A program made the position numbers and the translations under genes. A stretch of 64,000 nucleotides of DNA from the NCBI RefSeq assembly GCF_004795035.1, contig NZ_SSBK01000008.1, positions 169,826 to 233,825 of the forward strand, written 5' to 3'. Origin of the DNA: Streptomyces sp. A0958 (lineage in GTDB: Bacteria; Actinomycetota; Actinomycetes; Streptomycetales; Streptomycetaceae). Under the pieces are notes generated by a model. It did no database searches. It saw only the letters and a list, made by a program, of their open reading frames with translations, and had not been told where the DNA came from. Of this stretch, positions 17,691 through 28,271 are shown piece by piece; positions within the stretch are counted from its first letter, which is position 1, and every line of letters starts with the position of its first letter.

Positions 17691-18701
17691 TCAGCCGGGA
17701 AACCGCCCGGTGCTGCGCAGTGCCCAGCGTCGCTCGGCGTAGGCCAGGTCGTCACGCCACAGACGCCCGGCCGTGCGACGCATCAGCGGACGCAGCACGG
17801 GGGCGGCAGCTCGGGCGAGAGCGAAGCCCGGCCGGTCCGAAGTGGCGACCGTCGCCTCGATCACCGCAGTGCGCGGACGTTCGTGGTCCAGCCTTGTCAT
17901 CGGCGTCGCGTGCGTCTCCACCACGGAGGCGGCTCCCTCGCCGTCGGTGATGCGCATGACGACCGTTCGCGGCTCCGGAGCGGTGAACTCGGCCCGCACG
18001 GGGACCACCAGGCGTCCGGCCACCCGGAAGGAGACATCGACGACGAAGCCGTCGTCCTCGTCGTTCTGTGGCTCCCGAATCACCGACAGGTCGATGAACG
18101 AGTACGGGTGGAACCACGAGCCGTGCCATGGGTCGAGCCGGTTGGCTACCACATCCTGGGGTTCGCACCGCCCCGCCGCCGTGAAGACCGCGTCCACCGC
18201 GCTGTCCGTCGCGGGGCGTACGGGCACCACAGGCCGCTCGGTCGGCTTCTCACCACCCACCTCGTCCAGCCTCACCCAGACGAGTACGCCGTCGTCGTGC
18301 ACCGGGAAGGGCTGCCAGCCGGCGAACGGAGAACCGTCCAGGGCAAGGCCGTGCCAGTGGCACACCAGCGTGCCGCACGCCACCCGGCTGTCCCGCAGCG
18401 GAGCACCGAGATGGGGGCAGACACCCGGGCCCGCCCGCAGCTCACCGCCGTCCGTACGCCACAGCACGACCTCCACACCGCCGACCGTCCTGCCGTACGG
18501 GCGGTCACCCGCACGGACCTCCCGGGAGGCGCCGACCACGAACCAATTGCCCGACGGGCGGGCGGTCGCCCGCTTGAGCGTCTCGGCGATGAGCGCAGGC
18601 CTCGCCTGGCGCCAAGTCGGCGTCTGCGCCGCCCAGTCCGGGCCCGGACCCCGGAGCCGTAGTGGTGGCGACCAGCGCTTCCCGCCCATTCGCTCACTCA
18701 C
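17691..18701 (-). CDS. crtV: CrtV-like Rieske iron-sulfur protein (DUF5914)
   Basis: The protein has 336 residues. Residues about 50-130 form a Rieske 2Fe-2S domain, with ligands in CPHLGAPL and CHWHGL. The C-terminal part is the DUF5914 region found in carotenoid-linked proteins. The GTG start at 18701 overlaps the crtB stop and has AAGGAG eight bases upstream. Position as last gene of crtEIBV identifies it as CrtV. Its reaction in carotenoid synthesis is unresolved; the Rieske centre implies an oxygenase or electron-transfer role. Confidence 0.85.
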   Translation of the reverse strand: MSERMGGKRWSPPLRLRGPGPDWAAQTPTWRQARPALIAETLKRATARPSGNWFVVGASREVRAGDRPYGRTVGGVEVVLWRTDGGELRAGPGVCPHLGAPLRDSRVACGTLVCHWHGLALDGSPFAGWQPFPVHDDGVLVWVRLDEVGGEKPTERPVVPVRPATDSAVDAVFTAAGRCEPQDVVANRLDPWHGSWFHPYSFIDLSVIREPQNDEDDGFVVDVSFRVAGRLVVPVRAEFTAPEPRTVVMRITDGEGAASVVETHATPMTRLDHERPRTAVIEATVATSDRPGFALARAAAPVLRPLMRRTAGRLWRDDLAYAERRWALRSTGRFPG

Positions 18702-19693
18702 CGCACCGGCTCCTTCCGCTCGACTGCCGGATCACTCGCCGTGATCGCTCGATGCCGGATACGGGCACCCCACCGGGCACCGGTCACGCGCAGCACACCG
18801 ACCGCGGCGGTGGCCACACGGCGCCGGCGGGAGACCACCGCACGACGATGCAGGACCGAGTAGTCCTGCTCGGCGATCACATCAAGGATCGCGCCGTAGA
18901 GGGTGAAAGCGGCACGGATGCAAGGACGCACCCGCGGATCGAGCATGGCGATACCCGGTTCCGCCGTCCGGTACACGCTCTGCGTCATCGCCGCCGCGTC
19001 CACCAGGGCCGCCCGAATCCGCGCATCCCGGCGCCCGGTGCGCCGACTCCACTCCAGCAGCGCCCTGTCCACACCGTGGGCGGCCAGCAGGTCGCCGGGC
19101 AGGTAGACACGGCCCCGGTCGAGATCCTCACCCACGTCCCGCATGAAGTTGGTGAGCTGGAACGCCACACCGAGCGCTGCCGCGTGCGGTGCCGCCTCCT
19201 CCCGGGGCACGACCGTGCCGAGGACCGGCAGCATCTGCAGACCGATCACCGCAGCCGAACCGTGCACGTACCCCTGCAGGTCGGCGTAGGTCGGGTAGTC
19301 GGTGACGGTCAGATCGGCACGCATCGAGGACAGGAAGTCGGCGAACAGCTGGTGCTCGATGTCATACCGGGCGGCAGCGTCGGCAACGGCTCGGACCACC
19401 GGTTCGTCACCGGCACCGGTGCGCAGCTCCCTCGCCAGGTCGCTCTCCAGGCGGAGTAGCAGCCGGTCGCGCTCTGCGGGCGTCCCGTCCGGGTCGAGGT
19501 CGTCCACGATGTCGTCCGCCCAGCGGGCGAAGCCGTACAGGGCGTGCACGGCGGAACGCCGCTCGGGCGGCAGCAGACGGGTGGCCAAAAAGTAGGTCTT
19601 GCCGTGGCGGGCGTTGAGCCGTCGGCACCGGGTGTAAGCGGTGCGCAGCTCGGGATCGGTGATCCCGGCTGCGTCCAGTTCACGACGGGTCAT
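18698..19693 (-). CDS. crtB: phytoene synthase
   Basis: This enzyme condenses two geranylgeranyl diphosphates to phytoene. It has 331 residues. The first Asp-rich motif is DDIVDD (residues 60-65) and the second block is [23 protein letters not shown] at 19693 lies inside the crtI C-terminus (14-base overlap). All Mg-diphosphate-binding Asp residues expected of the family are visible. Confidence 0.94.
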   Translation of the reverse strand: MTRRELDAAGITDPELRTAYTRCRRLNARHGKTYFLATRLLPPERRSAVHALYGFARWADDIVDDLDPDGTPAERDRLLLRLESDLARELRTGAGDEPVVRAVADAAARYDIEHQLFADFLSSMRADLTVTDYPTYADLQGYVHGSAAVIGLQMLPVLGTVVPREEAAPHAAALGVAFQLTNFMRDVGEDLDRGRVYLPGDLLAAHGVDRALLEWSRRTGRRDARIRAALVDAAAMTQSVYRTAEPGIAMLDPRVRPCIRAAFTLYGAILDVIAEQDYSVLHRRAVVSRRRRVATAAVGVLRVTGARWGARIRHRAITASDPAVERKEPVR

Positions 19694-21251
19694 CAGCACC
19701 TGCCCCGGCCGGGACGGAGGAACTGCCGGCTGCGACCGGGGACGGACGCACTCGTCCGAGCCGGTGACTGGTGCCGCCGGTGACGCGCGCGGCTGCGAGT
19801 TTGCCACTGATGAGTACGGTCGGTACGCCGACGCCCGGCGTGGTCCCGCATCCCGCGAGTACGACGTTCTCCGCCCCTCGTACCAGATTGCGCGGGCGGA
19901 AGGGGCCGGTCTGGGCGAACGTGTGGGAGACCGAGAAGGGACTGCCGGCGCCATGGCCCTGCGCCGCCCAGTCGAGAGGGGTCACCAGAAGCTCCTGTTC
20001 AATACTGTCCGCGAATCCGTCCAGGCCCCGGCGCTCCAGTTCGCGGATCAGACGGTCGCGGTACCACGGGCCGAGGTCCCGCCAGGCGGCGGCCGAGGGA
20101 CCGACCGTGGTGTTCGGGCAGGGGGCGAGGACGTAGTGGAGATGGCGTCCCGGTGGTGCCAGGGCAGGGTCGTGGGCGGTAGGACGGGTGATCAGCAGGG
20201 AGGGGTCGCTCATCAGCTCACCCGACCGGGTAAGTTCGTCGAACGTGTGCTCCCATGCGGCGCCGAAGGAGATGGTGTGGTGGGCGAGGTGAGGCCAGGT
20301 GCGGTCGGTTCCGGCCTGCAGGATCACGGCAGACGGTGAGTGGCGCAGCCGTGCCGGACGCCGAGGCCGACGCCCCAGGAGCTCGTAGGCAGCAGGCAGC
20401 TCACACGTCAGCACCACCGCATCGCAGGGGATGCGTTCGCCGGAGCTGAGGCGAACGGCACGTACGCGGCCCGCCGAGCGCTCAAGCGCGTCCACTTCTG
20501 CGCTCCAGCGCAGTTCGGCGCCGGCCTCCGCAGCCGCGTCGGCCATGGCGCGGGGGAGCGCGTGCATGCCGCCTTTCGGGAACCAGACGCCGGCCACCGT
20601 GTCCATGTAAGCGATCACCGCGTACGCCGCGAGTGCGCGGGCCGGGGCCACGCCGGCGTACAGCGCCTGGAAGGAGAAGACACGACGCAGGCGGTCGTCG
20701 GCGATGAAGCGTCTGATACGGCCGTCCAGCCTCCCGAACCCGCCCAGCGCGGCCAGCCGGGCCAGATCCGGGTGCAGCAGCTGGAAGGGGGAGTCGAAGT
20801 TCGTGTCGATGAAACGGTGCATCTGCGCCCGGTACAAACGCTCCAGCCACTGCCGCAGGTCGCGGTAGCCGGCCGCCGCCGATGCCCCGGCGAAGCGCCG
20901 AACCTCCGCTTCCATCGCCTCGCCGTCCGTGTGTACGTCGAGTGAGGACCCGTCCGCGAAGCACGCCCGGTAGGCCGGATGCAGAGCCACCAACTCCACG
21001 CGGCGGTGGAGACTGTCGCCGACAGCGGCGAACGCCTCGTCGGCCAGATGCGGCATGGTCAGCACCGTGGGTCCGGTGTCCACCTCGTATCCGCCCAGTT
21101 GTAGGCGGCCGGCCCGGCCGCCGGGGCAGGTGTCCCGTTCGACGACGGTGACCCGGCGGCCCGCACCCAGCAAGTGCAGGGCACAGGCCAGCCCGGACAG
21201 CCCGGCACCCACCACGACGACGTGGTCGGTCGGCCCCGGCACCCTCTTCAC
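19680..21251 (-). CDS. crtI: phytoene desaturase
   Basis: CrtI desaturates phytoene to lycopene. The protein has 523 residues. The FAD motif is [17 protein letters not shown], followed by the [11 protein letters not shown] block. The C-terminal CrtI signature lies near [20 protein letters not shown]. The GTG start overlaps the crtE stop (GTGA). About 30 residues after the signature are Gly/Ser/Pro-rich and probably unstructured. Confidence 0.94.
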   Translation of the reverse strand: MKRVPGPTDHVVVVGAGLSGLACALHLLGAGRRVTVVERDTCPGGRAGRLQLGGYEVDTGPTVLTMPHLADEAFAAVGDSLHRRVELVALHPAYRACFADGSSLDVHTDGEAMEAEVRRFAGASAAAGYRDLRQWLERLYRAQMHRFIDTNFDSPFQLLHPDLARLAALGGFGRLDGRIRRFIADDRLRRVFSFQALYAGVAPARALAAYAVIAYMDTVAGVWFPKGGMHALPRAMADAAAEAGAELRWSAEVDALERSAGRVRAVRLSSGERIPCDAVVLTCELPAAYELLGRRPRRPARLRHSPSAVILQAGTDRTWPHLAHHTISFGAAWEHTFDELTRSGELMSDPSLLITRPTAHDPALAPPGRHLHYVLAPCPNTTVGPSAAAWRDLGPWYRDRLIRELERRGLDGFADSIEQELLVTPLDWAAQGHGAGSPFSVSHTFAQTGPFRPRNLVRGAENVVLAGCGTTPGVGVPTVLISGKLAAARVTGGTSHRLGRVRPSPVAAGSSSVPAGAGADDPS

Positions 21252-22384
21252 GCGACCCCCTCCGCACGGCGCGGGGGCACGCCCGTCGCCTGTCGTACCA
21301 ACGTGGCGAACTCACGCCGGAGGGCCGGGTGGGCGCCGGTGCGGTCGAAGTGCCCGAGGCTCACGGCCGTCAGCTCCTCGATCTTCGCCTCCACCAGGTC
21401 ACGGGCGCCGGTGTGTTCCAGCACTGCCCGCACCTGCTGCACGGCGTGAACGGACTCCGGGTCCGCCGCCAGTGTCGCGGCGGCGTGGTGATCGTCGGCG
21501 TCCTCTGCGAGTTGGACGCCGACGGCGAGCAGATAGGTGCGCTTGCGTGACCGCAGGTCGTCGTCGGCAGGTTTGCCGGTCAGCGCCGGATCACCGAAGG
21601 CGCCCAGGAGGTCGTCACGGAGCTGGAAGGCCAGCCCGGCGCATCGGCCGGCCGCCCGCAGTGCGTCCAGCACGTGATCGTCGGCCCCGGCCAGCGACGC
21701 GCCCAGCGCGAGAGGCCGGGCGACGGTGTACAGAGCACTCTTCAGGGTGGCGATGGCCAGCGCCTCGTCGGCACCGGACGAACGACCGGCCTGAGCGTGC
21801 AGGTCGCGGTACTGTCCGGCAACCATCTCGGTGCGCATCGCCCGCCACTCCTCGTGCAGGCGCGGCCCGTGCGCCGTACCGAGTGCCGTCTCCGTCAGTA
21901 GGTCGTCCGCCCAGGCAAGGGCCAGATCACCGACGAGGACGGCGGCCGACCTGCCGAAGGACTCCGCAGAGCCGTGCATCCCCGCAGTCCTGTGACGCCG
22001 GGCGAGTTGCACGTGCATGGCCGGGGCACCTCTGCGTCGCAGGGAGCCGTCCATCACGTCGTCGTGTACGAGGGCGGACGCCTGGATCAGTTCGAGGGCG
22101 GCCCCCGTCCGTAGAACCGCGGTGGTGTCACCCGAACCGCCGGCGGCCCGCCAACCGCAGTACGTGAAGCCCGTGCGCAGTCGTTTGCCGCCCCGCTCGA
22201 CGAACGCGGCCAAGCGGCCGGCCAGCTCCTGGGCGAAAACGGGATCGACGGCACGGGAATGACGCAGCCGTACGTCGAGAACCTGCTCGAGGACGGTGCC
22301 GACCGCGTTCGCGACATCGGTCGCGGCAAGAGGGCCTTCGACGAGTTCGGCCGGTGGGGCAACGATCGGCGGCGGTCCAAGCAT
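21248..22384 (-). CDS. crtE: geranylgeranyl diphosphate synthase
   Basis: This trans-isoprenyl diphosphate synthase supplies the carotenoid C20 precursor. It has 378 residues. The first aspartate motif is LVHDDVMDGS and the second is LRDDLLGAFGD. I place the start at ATG 22384, with AAGGGG six bases upstream, rather than the GTG at 22417. It heads the crtEIBV operon. No LitR/LitS-type light regulator is in the window, so regulation of the operon cannot be read here. Confidence 0.93.
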   Translation of the reverse strand: MLGPPPIVAPPAELVEGPLAATDVANAVGTVLEQVLDVRLRHSRAVDPVFAQELAGRLAAFVERGGKRLRTGFTYCGWRAAGGSGDTTAVLRTGAALELIQASALVHDDVMDGSLRRRGAPAMHVQLARRHRTAGMHGSAESFGRSAAVLVGDLALAWADDLLTETALGTAHGPRLHEEWRAMRTEMVAGQYRDLHAQAGRSSGADEALAIATLKSALYTVARPLALGASLAGADDHVLDALRAAGRCAGLAFQLRDDLLGAFGDPALTGKPADDDLRSRKRTYLLAVGVQLAEDADDHHAAATLAADPESVHAVQQVRAVLEHTGARDLVEAKIEELTAVSLGHFDRTGAHPALRREFATLVRQATGVPPRRAEGVA

Positions 22385-22907
22385 GCTCAACCCCTTCTCA
22401 CTCCCGGTCACCCGCACGTCAGTGCTTCCGCCGAGTGCCCTGATACGGATGCGCCGACTCCCTGCCGGAACGCGCGCACAGTGATCTCACCCCGCCGGCC
22501 CGTCGATGTGCCGCTCATGGCGGCGTGTCACCCCGTGCGTGCTCCAGTCGGCGTACTTCCGCGAAGTCCGTGAGCCGGCCGAGTCGTCGCAGGGGTGCCT
22601 TTGGTCAGACACGACCGTGAACCCGACGAGCAGGTTTCCGTGTCCTGCACGGTTGCTCCCTGAACCAGCCCGACGTCACAACCGCCACGGACACGACCCG
22701 CTGTGGCGCGGCCACCGCGACGGCCTGGGACCGGATGCACCCCCGACTCACCCACCGCGGGCCCTGGCTGACCACGCCAAGGAATAACTAATAACTCCCC
22801 TCCCCGTCCTGCACGGCACGTTGGGCAGCGGTGCAGCTTCGACGGCGCCGAACAGCCCACGTGTCCGAGGCGCTCAGGGCTGACCGGCACGAGGGCTTAC
22901 CGATCCG
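22385..22907. other. gene-poor region upstream of crtE with a transposase scrap
   Basis: The first part must hold the crtE promoter. Around 22,668-22,785 the plus strand encodes AWDRMHPRLTHRGPWL, which resembles the C-terminal part of a transposase family common in Streptomyces. It has no start codon and ends abruptly. The rest of the stretch has no recognisable gene. Confidence 0.45.
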
Positions 22908-23045
22908 TCATACGTGAGGTGGGCATCGCCGGGCAGAGTTCGTGAGCCGTTCGGCGAGAGCCTCGACGAGGCCGCGGAGCTCATCCGGACGTTCGATGAC
23001 GAAGGGCCGGTCCAGCGAGGCGAGTACAGCAGGCAGCCAGTCACG
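22908..23045 (-). pseudogene. C-terminal remnant of a WYL-domain regulator
   Basis: The last 45 or so codons on the minus strand read DWLPAVLASLDRPFVIE, followed by PDELRGLVEALAERL. This is the typical C-terminus of YafY/WYL transcription regulators. The DNA-binding part is missing. The fragment abuts, head to head, a truncated VOC gene. Confidence 0.5.
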
Positions 23046-23414
23046 GACGACGTCGTCCGCCTCGTCGACTTCTACGAGCGCGCCACCGGAACAACTGCCA
23101 GCTGGTCCAACGAGCACTTTGCTGAGCTCAGGACCACCTCCGCCACCCTCGCGATCGGCAGCACCCGCACTGTCCCTCTGTTCGCGCCTGGCTCCGCCCG
23201 CCCGGCCGACAACCACAGCGTCATCCTCGAATTCCTTGTCGACGACGTGGACAGCGTGCACAAGAACCTGACCGGCTTCGTGGAGGACTTCGTCAACGGA
23301 CCCACGACGATGCCCTGGGGCAATCGTGCGCTCCTGTTCCGCGACCCCGACGGCAACCTCGTCAATTTCTTCACCCCCGTCACACCGGCCGCCATCGAGA
23401 AGTTCGCTCGCTGA
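22914..23414 (+). pseudogene. VOC family protein, 5'-truncated
   Basis: From about 23,045 the plus-strand frame is a good VOC protein: RLVDFYERATG, STRTVPLFAPGSARPADN and LLFRDPDGNLVNFFTPVTP. Upstream of that, the frame reads antisense through the WYL fragment, so the native N-terminus is lost. The frame is open from a GTG at 22914, so a 166-residue hybrid could be made. I treat it as a deletion product because the regulator on the other strand is cut at the same place. Confidence 0.6.
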
Positions 23415-23613
23415 GGACAGCACAGCCGCCCGGCAGACGCACGGTTTCCCCGTCGGCCCGACTTCGCCGGCGAACGGTCCGATTTCGTTGTCACTGGACA
23501 CTGACCTGTCGCAGCGAAGGTTGAGCACTTCTCACTGAAGGCTGGGTGGTCGGCCGCCGGCTGGATGGCTCCGTTCACGGACCGGGCTTCCTCGCGGGCG
23601 CCTCCGCCGCTGC

Positions 23614-24090
23614 TCAGTGGCGGCCGGTCTGTCGGGCCTGGCGGGTGGCGGTACGAGGGCTGCCGGTGAGGGGTCGGCCGTGGCCGGGCAGGAGAAGGGT
23701 TGCGGCGGTCAGCCCGTCCAGCCGGTCGAGAGAGGCCAGGGCGGTGCGGCCGTCGTGGCTGAAGCCCCCGCGGGCCAGGGTGCGACCGGTGTGTCCGGTC
23801 AGGACGTGGGTGACCAGGGCGTCGCCGGTGAAGAGCAGGCCGCGTTCGGGGAAGAAGCAACCGCTGCTGCCCGGGGCATGACCGGGCAGCAGGACGGTCC
23901 GCGGTGCTCCGGGGACCTCGTCCGGCCGCCGGCCGGTGTCGAAGCCGCGCACACCGGAGACGGCGGGGGCGGTGAAGGCTCCCTCGCGGGCGAGGTGGAA
24001 CGAGGTGGTGATCGCGGTGGGCCGGCGCGGGAGGTAGGGCAGCGCGGAGCGTTCCGGCTCGGCGTGGCGCAGGGCGCTGCGTGGGCGGAT
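23614..24090 (-). pseudogene. MBL-fold hydrolase, N-terminally truncated
   Basis: The frame encodes the C-terminal two thirds of a metallo-beta-lactamase-fold hydrolase: LPYLPRRPTAITTSFHLARE, LLPGHAPGSSGCFFPERGL, FTGDALVTHVL and LLPGHGRPL. The N-terminal HxHxDH metal motif is absent; upstream sequence switches to unrelated frames near 24,090. A short internal start at 23,952 gives 112 residues, but the protein cannot be a complete enzyme. Confidence 0.6.
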
Positions 24091-24250
24091 CGGCGGGCGG
24101 CGGCTGGGCGGTGCGGAGGTCGCGGACGGCCTGGAGGGCGTCGGCCAGGCGTACGGCCTCTTCGTCCACGGCGGTCAGCGGGCTCTTGTCACGGTCGAGG
24201 GGCGGGTGTGACTGAGTGCTTCATCTGGTGAGAACCGCCACATGAAGCGC

Positions 24251-25399
24251 TCACTGATCCTGGGTGTACTGAGCTGCGTACCAGCTGGAGTCGATGGCGG
24301 GGTTGCGCAGGGCTCCCCAGAACCGGTCGCCAGGTATCGGTGGCAGTGGCGGATTGCCCAGGTCCGCATGGAGATCCGCACGCCAGTCGACAGTGAGGCG
24401 ACTCCGTATCCCCGCGCTCTCGTACACGGACCTGTAGGGGGACCCCCAGATCCCGTGTGCCATCTTCTCCGCGGCCCACCTGCGAGTGTCGTCTCGGTGG
24501 GTGTTCGCCTGCACCAGCACCGCGCGTAGCCGCAGGGCCAGCGGACCGGTCTGGTCCGGCCGTGGTGGGGCTTCACCCCGCTCCAACGCGTCCAGGGCCG
24601 ACTTGACCTCCGGATACTTGTTCAGGCCCGTTTCGAGCGCCAGTCTGCGCAGTTGCTTCCGCGCGGCCTCAGCCACCTGCTCACGTGGCAGGACCGCGAG
24701 CAGTGCACCGAGCTCCTCGAATCCGTCCAGGTAGCTCGCGTGGAGGAGGTCGGTGGGACTGCAGGAAAGGTCCAGCTCCGGTAGCCGCTCGCCCGGTGCG
24801 GGAAGGGGATCGTCGGCGCTGCCCCACTCCGGGCGGGCAGACATGGTGGGCTCCCAGAACAACCGACCGTTGAACGTCACGACACCACCATCCCGCCCGC
24901 GCTCAAGCCGGCCGGCCAGCTCTGCCAGATACTCACCCAGCGAGTCGGCCTGCCCGAAGCTGGTGCCGGTCTCGTCGAAGAACCGTCCGATCGCACCGAA
25001 GGACTCCTGCCCAGTGCGACAATCGATCACGAGACCGTCCGACGTCGCTTCATAGGAACCGAACTTCACGTATCCGTGATGCCAATAGTGCTCGGCCTCC
25101 TCCTCGTCAAGGTCATGGGCGACGTCGCGCATGAACCCGGTGTCCCCGAGGATTCCACCCACTCCGAGCAGCCGGTCGTCCGTGCTGAACGTGAAAGCCT
25201 CCGCCCCGTTCGCCGCCCCGTTGTGCCGGAGCAGTGAAGCGACCAGGTCCGGAGGAAAGGTGACACCCAGTTCCTCTTGCGCTGCCACGATCTCCTCATC
25301 TCCCGCAGGCGGCTGAAGGGTGGCGAGAGTGCGGGGTGCGTGCTCGCGCAACCACGCGTCGATGCGGTTCCATGAGTCCTGGACCAGGTCTGCTGTCAT
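24251..25399 (-). CDS. SMI1/KNR4 (SUKH) family protein
   Basis: The protein has 382 residues. The N-terminal 170 residues match the SUKH/SMI1-KNR4 fold: WNRIDAWLREHAP, AAQEELGVTFPPDLVASLL and a Gly-rich GVGGILGDTGF turn. The C-terminal half is helical and unassigned. SUKH proteins often act as immunity partners of polymorphic toxins or as general scaffold proteins. No toxin gene is adjacent, so no partner can be named. ATG at 25399 was chosen over an upstream extension because the conserved region begins shortly after it. Confidence 0.85.
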   Translation of the reverse strand: MTADLVQDSWNRIDAWLREHAPRTLATLQPPAGDEEIVAAQEELGVTFPPDLVASLLRHNGAANGAEAFTFSTDDRLLGVGGILGDTGFMRDVAHDLDEEEAEHYWHHGYVKFGSYEATSDGLVIDCRTGQESFGAIGRFFDETGTSFGQADSLGEYLAELAGRLERGRDGGVVTFNGRLFWEPTMSARPEWGSADDPLPAPGERLPELDLSCSPTDLLHASYLDGFEELGALLAVLPREQVAEAARKQLRRLALETGLNKYPEVKSALDALERGEAPPRPDQTGPLALRLRAVLVQANTHRDDTRRWAAEKMAHGIWGSPYRSVYESAGIRSRLTVDWRADLHADLGNPPLPPIPGDRFWGALRNPAIDSSWYAAQYTQDQ

Positions 25400-25653
25400 A
25401 GGGCCGACCCTAGAGCCAGACACTGACAGCTTGATCGTGAGCCGAAGCCCAGGAGTTGTCACCGGCGGAGCCGCGTGAGCCGGCGAAGCGGAACAGTCGA
25501 AGCAGTCTGGTTGTCACCAACAAGGCATTCGACTTGTCACGGGCGCTCGTTCAGCTGCCCGGCGAGACAGCGGAACAGACCCTCGGGGTCCTGTGCGCCG
25601 TCCCGGGTCCGGGCGCCGCCGGCCAGCCCGGCGCCCATGAGCGACACCGGCCG

Positions 25654-26112
25654 TTATCGCCGAAGTCCGTTCGCCACCGTCGTCATGATCGCCAGCAGAG
25701 CTTCCTGCTGATCGTGCGACAGGCACCCGAACAAGGCTTGGCGTAAAGCGGCGGAGTGGACGGACGTGGCACGCGTGAGAACATCCTGGCCCTCCTCGGT
25801 CAGTACGGCCAGCAGGCCGCGCCGGTCGGTGGCGCACGTTTCGCGGCGCACCCACCCGCGGTTCTCGAGACGGGTGATGGTGTGCGAGAGACGGGACGGG
25901 CTGATCCGCGCGTTGCGGGCCAACTCGGACATGCGCAGGCGCTGCTGCGGAGCTTCCGACAGCTGTATCAGTAGTCCGTAATGGACCGACCGCATCCGTG
26001 CGTCATGCTGCATTTGCTGGTCCAGGTGTTCCTGGAGGGAGGTGGTGGCGTCCACATACGCCTGCCAGGCGCGACGTTCCTGCTCTGTGAGCCTGGTCTG
26101 ACGGGAGGTCAC
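25654..26112 (-). CDS. MarR family transcriptional regulator
   Basis: This is a 152-residue winged-helix regulator. The DNA-binding region reads RLRMSELARNARISPSRLSHTITRLENRGWVRRE, with the wing at DRRGLLAVLTEEG. The GTG at 26112 has GGAG at six bases; an upstream ATG at 26160 is possible. It lies 38 bases downstream of an MFS gene on the same strand, a usual pairing in which MarR represses the exporter until a ligand binds. The common promoter appears to be an ECF-type promoter at 27303-27330. Confidence 0.9.
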   Translation of the reverse strand: MTSRQTRLTEQERRAWQAYVDATTSLQEHLDQQMQHDARMRSVHYGLLIQLSEAPQQRLRMSELARNARISPSRLSHTITRLENRGWVRRETCATDRRGLLAVLTEEGQDVLTRATSVHSAALRQALFGCLSHDQQEALLAIMTTVANGLRR

Positions 26113-26150
26113 GGTATTCTCCAGCGGGTCGGTGCGGATGGGTGGGGACG

Positions 26151-27293
26151 TCAGGTCCATCGGCGGGCAACGGATCGCGTCAGACAGGTCAGCAAGGCGC
26201 AGGAGAGGAAGCCGGCAGCGAACACGGCAGTGTGCCTACCCTGCTGGAGCAGGGCGGTGCCGACGGCGATCGCCAGGGAACTGGTGAGCATTGCCGCCGC
26301 GGCGAACAGCGCGGACGCCCGCGCCCTCGCGGAGAACGGAACCAGGTGCGGCAGCCAGGTCTGCAAGGTGGTGTGCAGATAGCCCCAGGCGGCGCCCAAC
26401 AGGAGTGCGCAGACCAAGGTCGATGACGGCCCGGGCGAACTCGCGGTGAGAGCCGTCCCGACCGCGCCCGCCGCCCCGCCGACTCCCAGCAGACGCATCG
26501 GCGGCCAGGTGTGACAGTGCCGGTGGACCATGACCGTGCTGCTCAGCACGCCGACGGCGTAGAGCGGCTGGGCCAGCGCTGTCACGGTCCGAGCACCCGA
26601 CAGGGCGAGCGACGGGGCGAGCAGTGCGGGCAGGGTGAGCAGCGCCGCGCCCTCGGCGGCGCCCAGGGCGATCACCGTTCGGTACGCAGGCGCGTTGGCG
26701 TGCCATCGTGCCGCGCTCGGCCGAGGGGGCGACGCATCGGGAGGGGCGCCGGACATCCGGAACACGGTGGCGACGGCCAGAAGGCCGACGAGGAGGAAAG
26801 GCAAGCGCCATGAGGCCGCGAGCGAGGCCAGGACGGCCAGTGGGGGAGCGGCGACGGCAGCCATGGCCGCCGCCACCGTCAGGCCGGCGAAGGAGCGGTG
26901 GCGGTTCTGCGCCGAATCAGCTGATTCACAGGCGAGTGACACGCACGGAGGGACGGCGGCGAAGGAGGCGCCCGCCGCCATCCTCAGTGCGATCCACCAC
27001 CCCGGCCCGGGCGAGAGCGCGGAGCCGGCCGACGCGATCGCGCCGAGGAGCATGCCTGTCTGCAGGCACCGCTGATATCCGTACCGATCGGCGGCGGCAC
27101 CCCAGAGCGGCAGCGCGCAGCCGTATCCGAGTGAGTAGGCGGCGACCCCCATCGTGATGGTGGCGACGTCCGTGTCCCAGGCAGCTGACAGTGCGACGAT
27201 GAGCGGACCGGTGACGCACCAGTCCGCATTGGCGACGGCGGCGGCCCACCGAGGTGCGCTCGCTGGGGGGCCGAGGCCGATATTTCTCTTCAT
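26151..27293 (-). CDS. MFS transporter
   Basis: This is a 380-residue major-facilitator protein with about twelve hydrophobic segments. The loop 2-3 motif reads LPLWGAAADRYGYQRC (GxxaDRyGyr). It is followed by a MarR gene and is therefore probably an efflux pump for a drug-like compound. The ATG at 27293 has no good ribosome-binding site. It lies about ten bases below the -10 element of the promoter at 27303-27330, so the mRNA may be nearly leaderless. Cargo unknown; the neighbouring SARP gene and sigma regulon suggest a secondary metabolite. Confidence 0.88.
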   Translation of the reverse strand: MKRNIGLGPPASAPRWAAAVANADWCVTGPLIVALSAAWDTDVATITMGVAAYSLGYGCALPLWGAAADRYGYQRCLQTGMLLGAIASAGSALSPGPGWWIALRMAAGASFAAVPPCVSLACESADSAQNRHRSFAGLTVAAAMAAVAAPPLAVLASLAASWRLPFLLVGLLAVATVFRMSGAPPDASPPRPSAARWHANAPAYRTVIALGAAEGAALLTLPALLAPSLALSGARTVTALAQPLYAVGVLSSTVMVHRHCHTWPPMRLLGVGGAAGAVGTALTASSPGPSSTLVCALLLGAAWGYLHTTLQTWLPHLVPFSARARASALFAAAAMLTSSLAIAVGTALLQQGRHTAVFAAGFLSCALLTCLTRSVARRWT

Positions 27294-27302
27294 TGTCCCG
27301 AT

Positions 27303-27330
27303 GAACACCGTAGGTGATGCATAGGTTGCA
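27303..27330 (-). promoter_or_regulatory. ECF-type promoter of MFS-MarR genes
   Basis: On the minus strand TGCAACC (27330-27324) is followed after 15 bases by GTGTTC (27308-27303). Three other copies with identical spacing precede the sigma gene at 31056-31646, the ligase gene at 28272-29498 and the MFS-SDR-cupin operon. The predicted start of transcription is within a few bases of the MFS ATG. Confidence 0.75.
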
Positions 27331-27480
27331 ATCGAAAAGACGTAGCTCATTCGGCTGCAGAGATGTGGCGATTTTCGGCCAATGATGTGAAGCGTAAACG
27401 CACTGCTTTTATGTTGTTGTAAAATTTCTTGAGACACCGGGGTGCGGCTATTGATCTTTACCTGTTACGGGGGGGGAACG

Positions 27481-28263
27481 ATGGATGTCTGCATACTTGG
27501 CCCCATGGCCATCTATTCGTCCGGCCGCATCGACCGCGTTTGGCTGGCCCCGAAACCGAGGACGGTGTTCGCGCTTCTCTGTGGCCATCCGGGGCAGATG
27601 ATCTCAGTCGCCCACCTCGTCCGCGAGGTCTGGGGGGAGGAGCCGCCCGCCAGCTCGCTGCGCAACATGCACACCTATGTATTGCAAGTCAGGAAAATGC
27701 TGGCGCGCCTCTGCGGCCTGCCGACCCGGACTGTCTCCCAGGAGCTGCTGGTCACGCATCCCGGCGGCTACTCCCTCAGCGAGGCGTCGCTGGGCTTTGA
27801 TCACCATACGTTCACCGGGCTGACGGCTGCTGGGCGTGGACTTCTGCGGGACGGGGAGCTGCTCGTCGGCATCGACGGCCTCGTACGGGCATTGAGGACG
27901 TGGCGCGGACTCGCTTTCGCCGATGTCGTCACGGGGCCGATTCTGGAGGCTCAGCGACGCCAGCTCCATGATGCTCGGATCGGCGCGATGGAGGCGCTGT
28001 CGGATGCCAGGATATCTGCCGGGCAATTCCATGAAGCGATCTCAGACCTTTCCTCTTTCGTCACCGAGAACCCCCTGCATGAAGGTCTGCATTTTCACTA
28101 CATGCGCGCCCTCGCCCTTTCAGGAGGGCGCGCTCGGGCGCTTGAAGTCTTCAATGATCTGCGACTGAATCTGGTATCCGAATTGGGTATAGAGCCCAGT
28201 GCTTCGATGCAGCAGTTGCAGTGTCGTATTCTGAATTCCGCCGCCCTGGTGCCCGGAATCTGA
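27481..28263 (+). CDS. SARP family transcriptional activator
   Basis: This is a 260-residue Streptomyces antibiotic regulatory protein. An OmpR-like winged-helix domain occupies about residues 1-95 (ISVAHLVREVWGEEPPASSL, then NMHTYVLQVRKML). The bacterial transcriptional activation domain follows to about residue 245 (SDARISAGQFHEAISDL and ENPLHEGLHFHYMRALALSG). ATG at 27481 follows a G-run ribosome-binding site. SARPs normally activate a nearby biosynthetic cluster, here most likely the diazo cluster 8 kb downstream or the sigma-regulon genes. The 187-base upstream region is unusually AT-rich for this genome. Confidence 0.92.
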   Translation: MDVCILGPMAIYSSGRIDRVWLAPKPRTVFALLCGHPGQMISVAHLVREVWGEEPPASSLRNMHTYVLQVRKMLARLCGLPTRTVSQELLVTHPGGYSLSEASLGFDHHTFTGLTAAGRGLLRDGELLVGIDGLVRALRTWRGLAFADVVTGPILEAQRRQLHDARIGAMEALSDARISAGQFHEAISDLSSFVTENPLHEGLHFHYMRALALSGGRARALEVFNDLRLNLVSELGIEPSASMQQLQCRILNSAALVPGI

Positions 28264-28271
28264 CGCACCCG

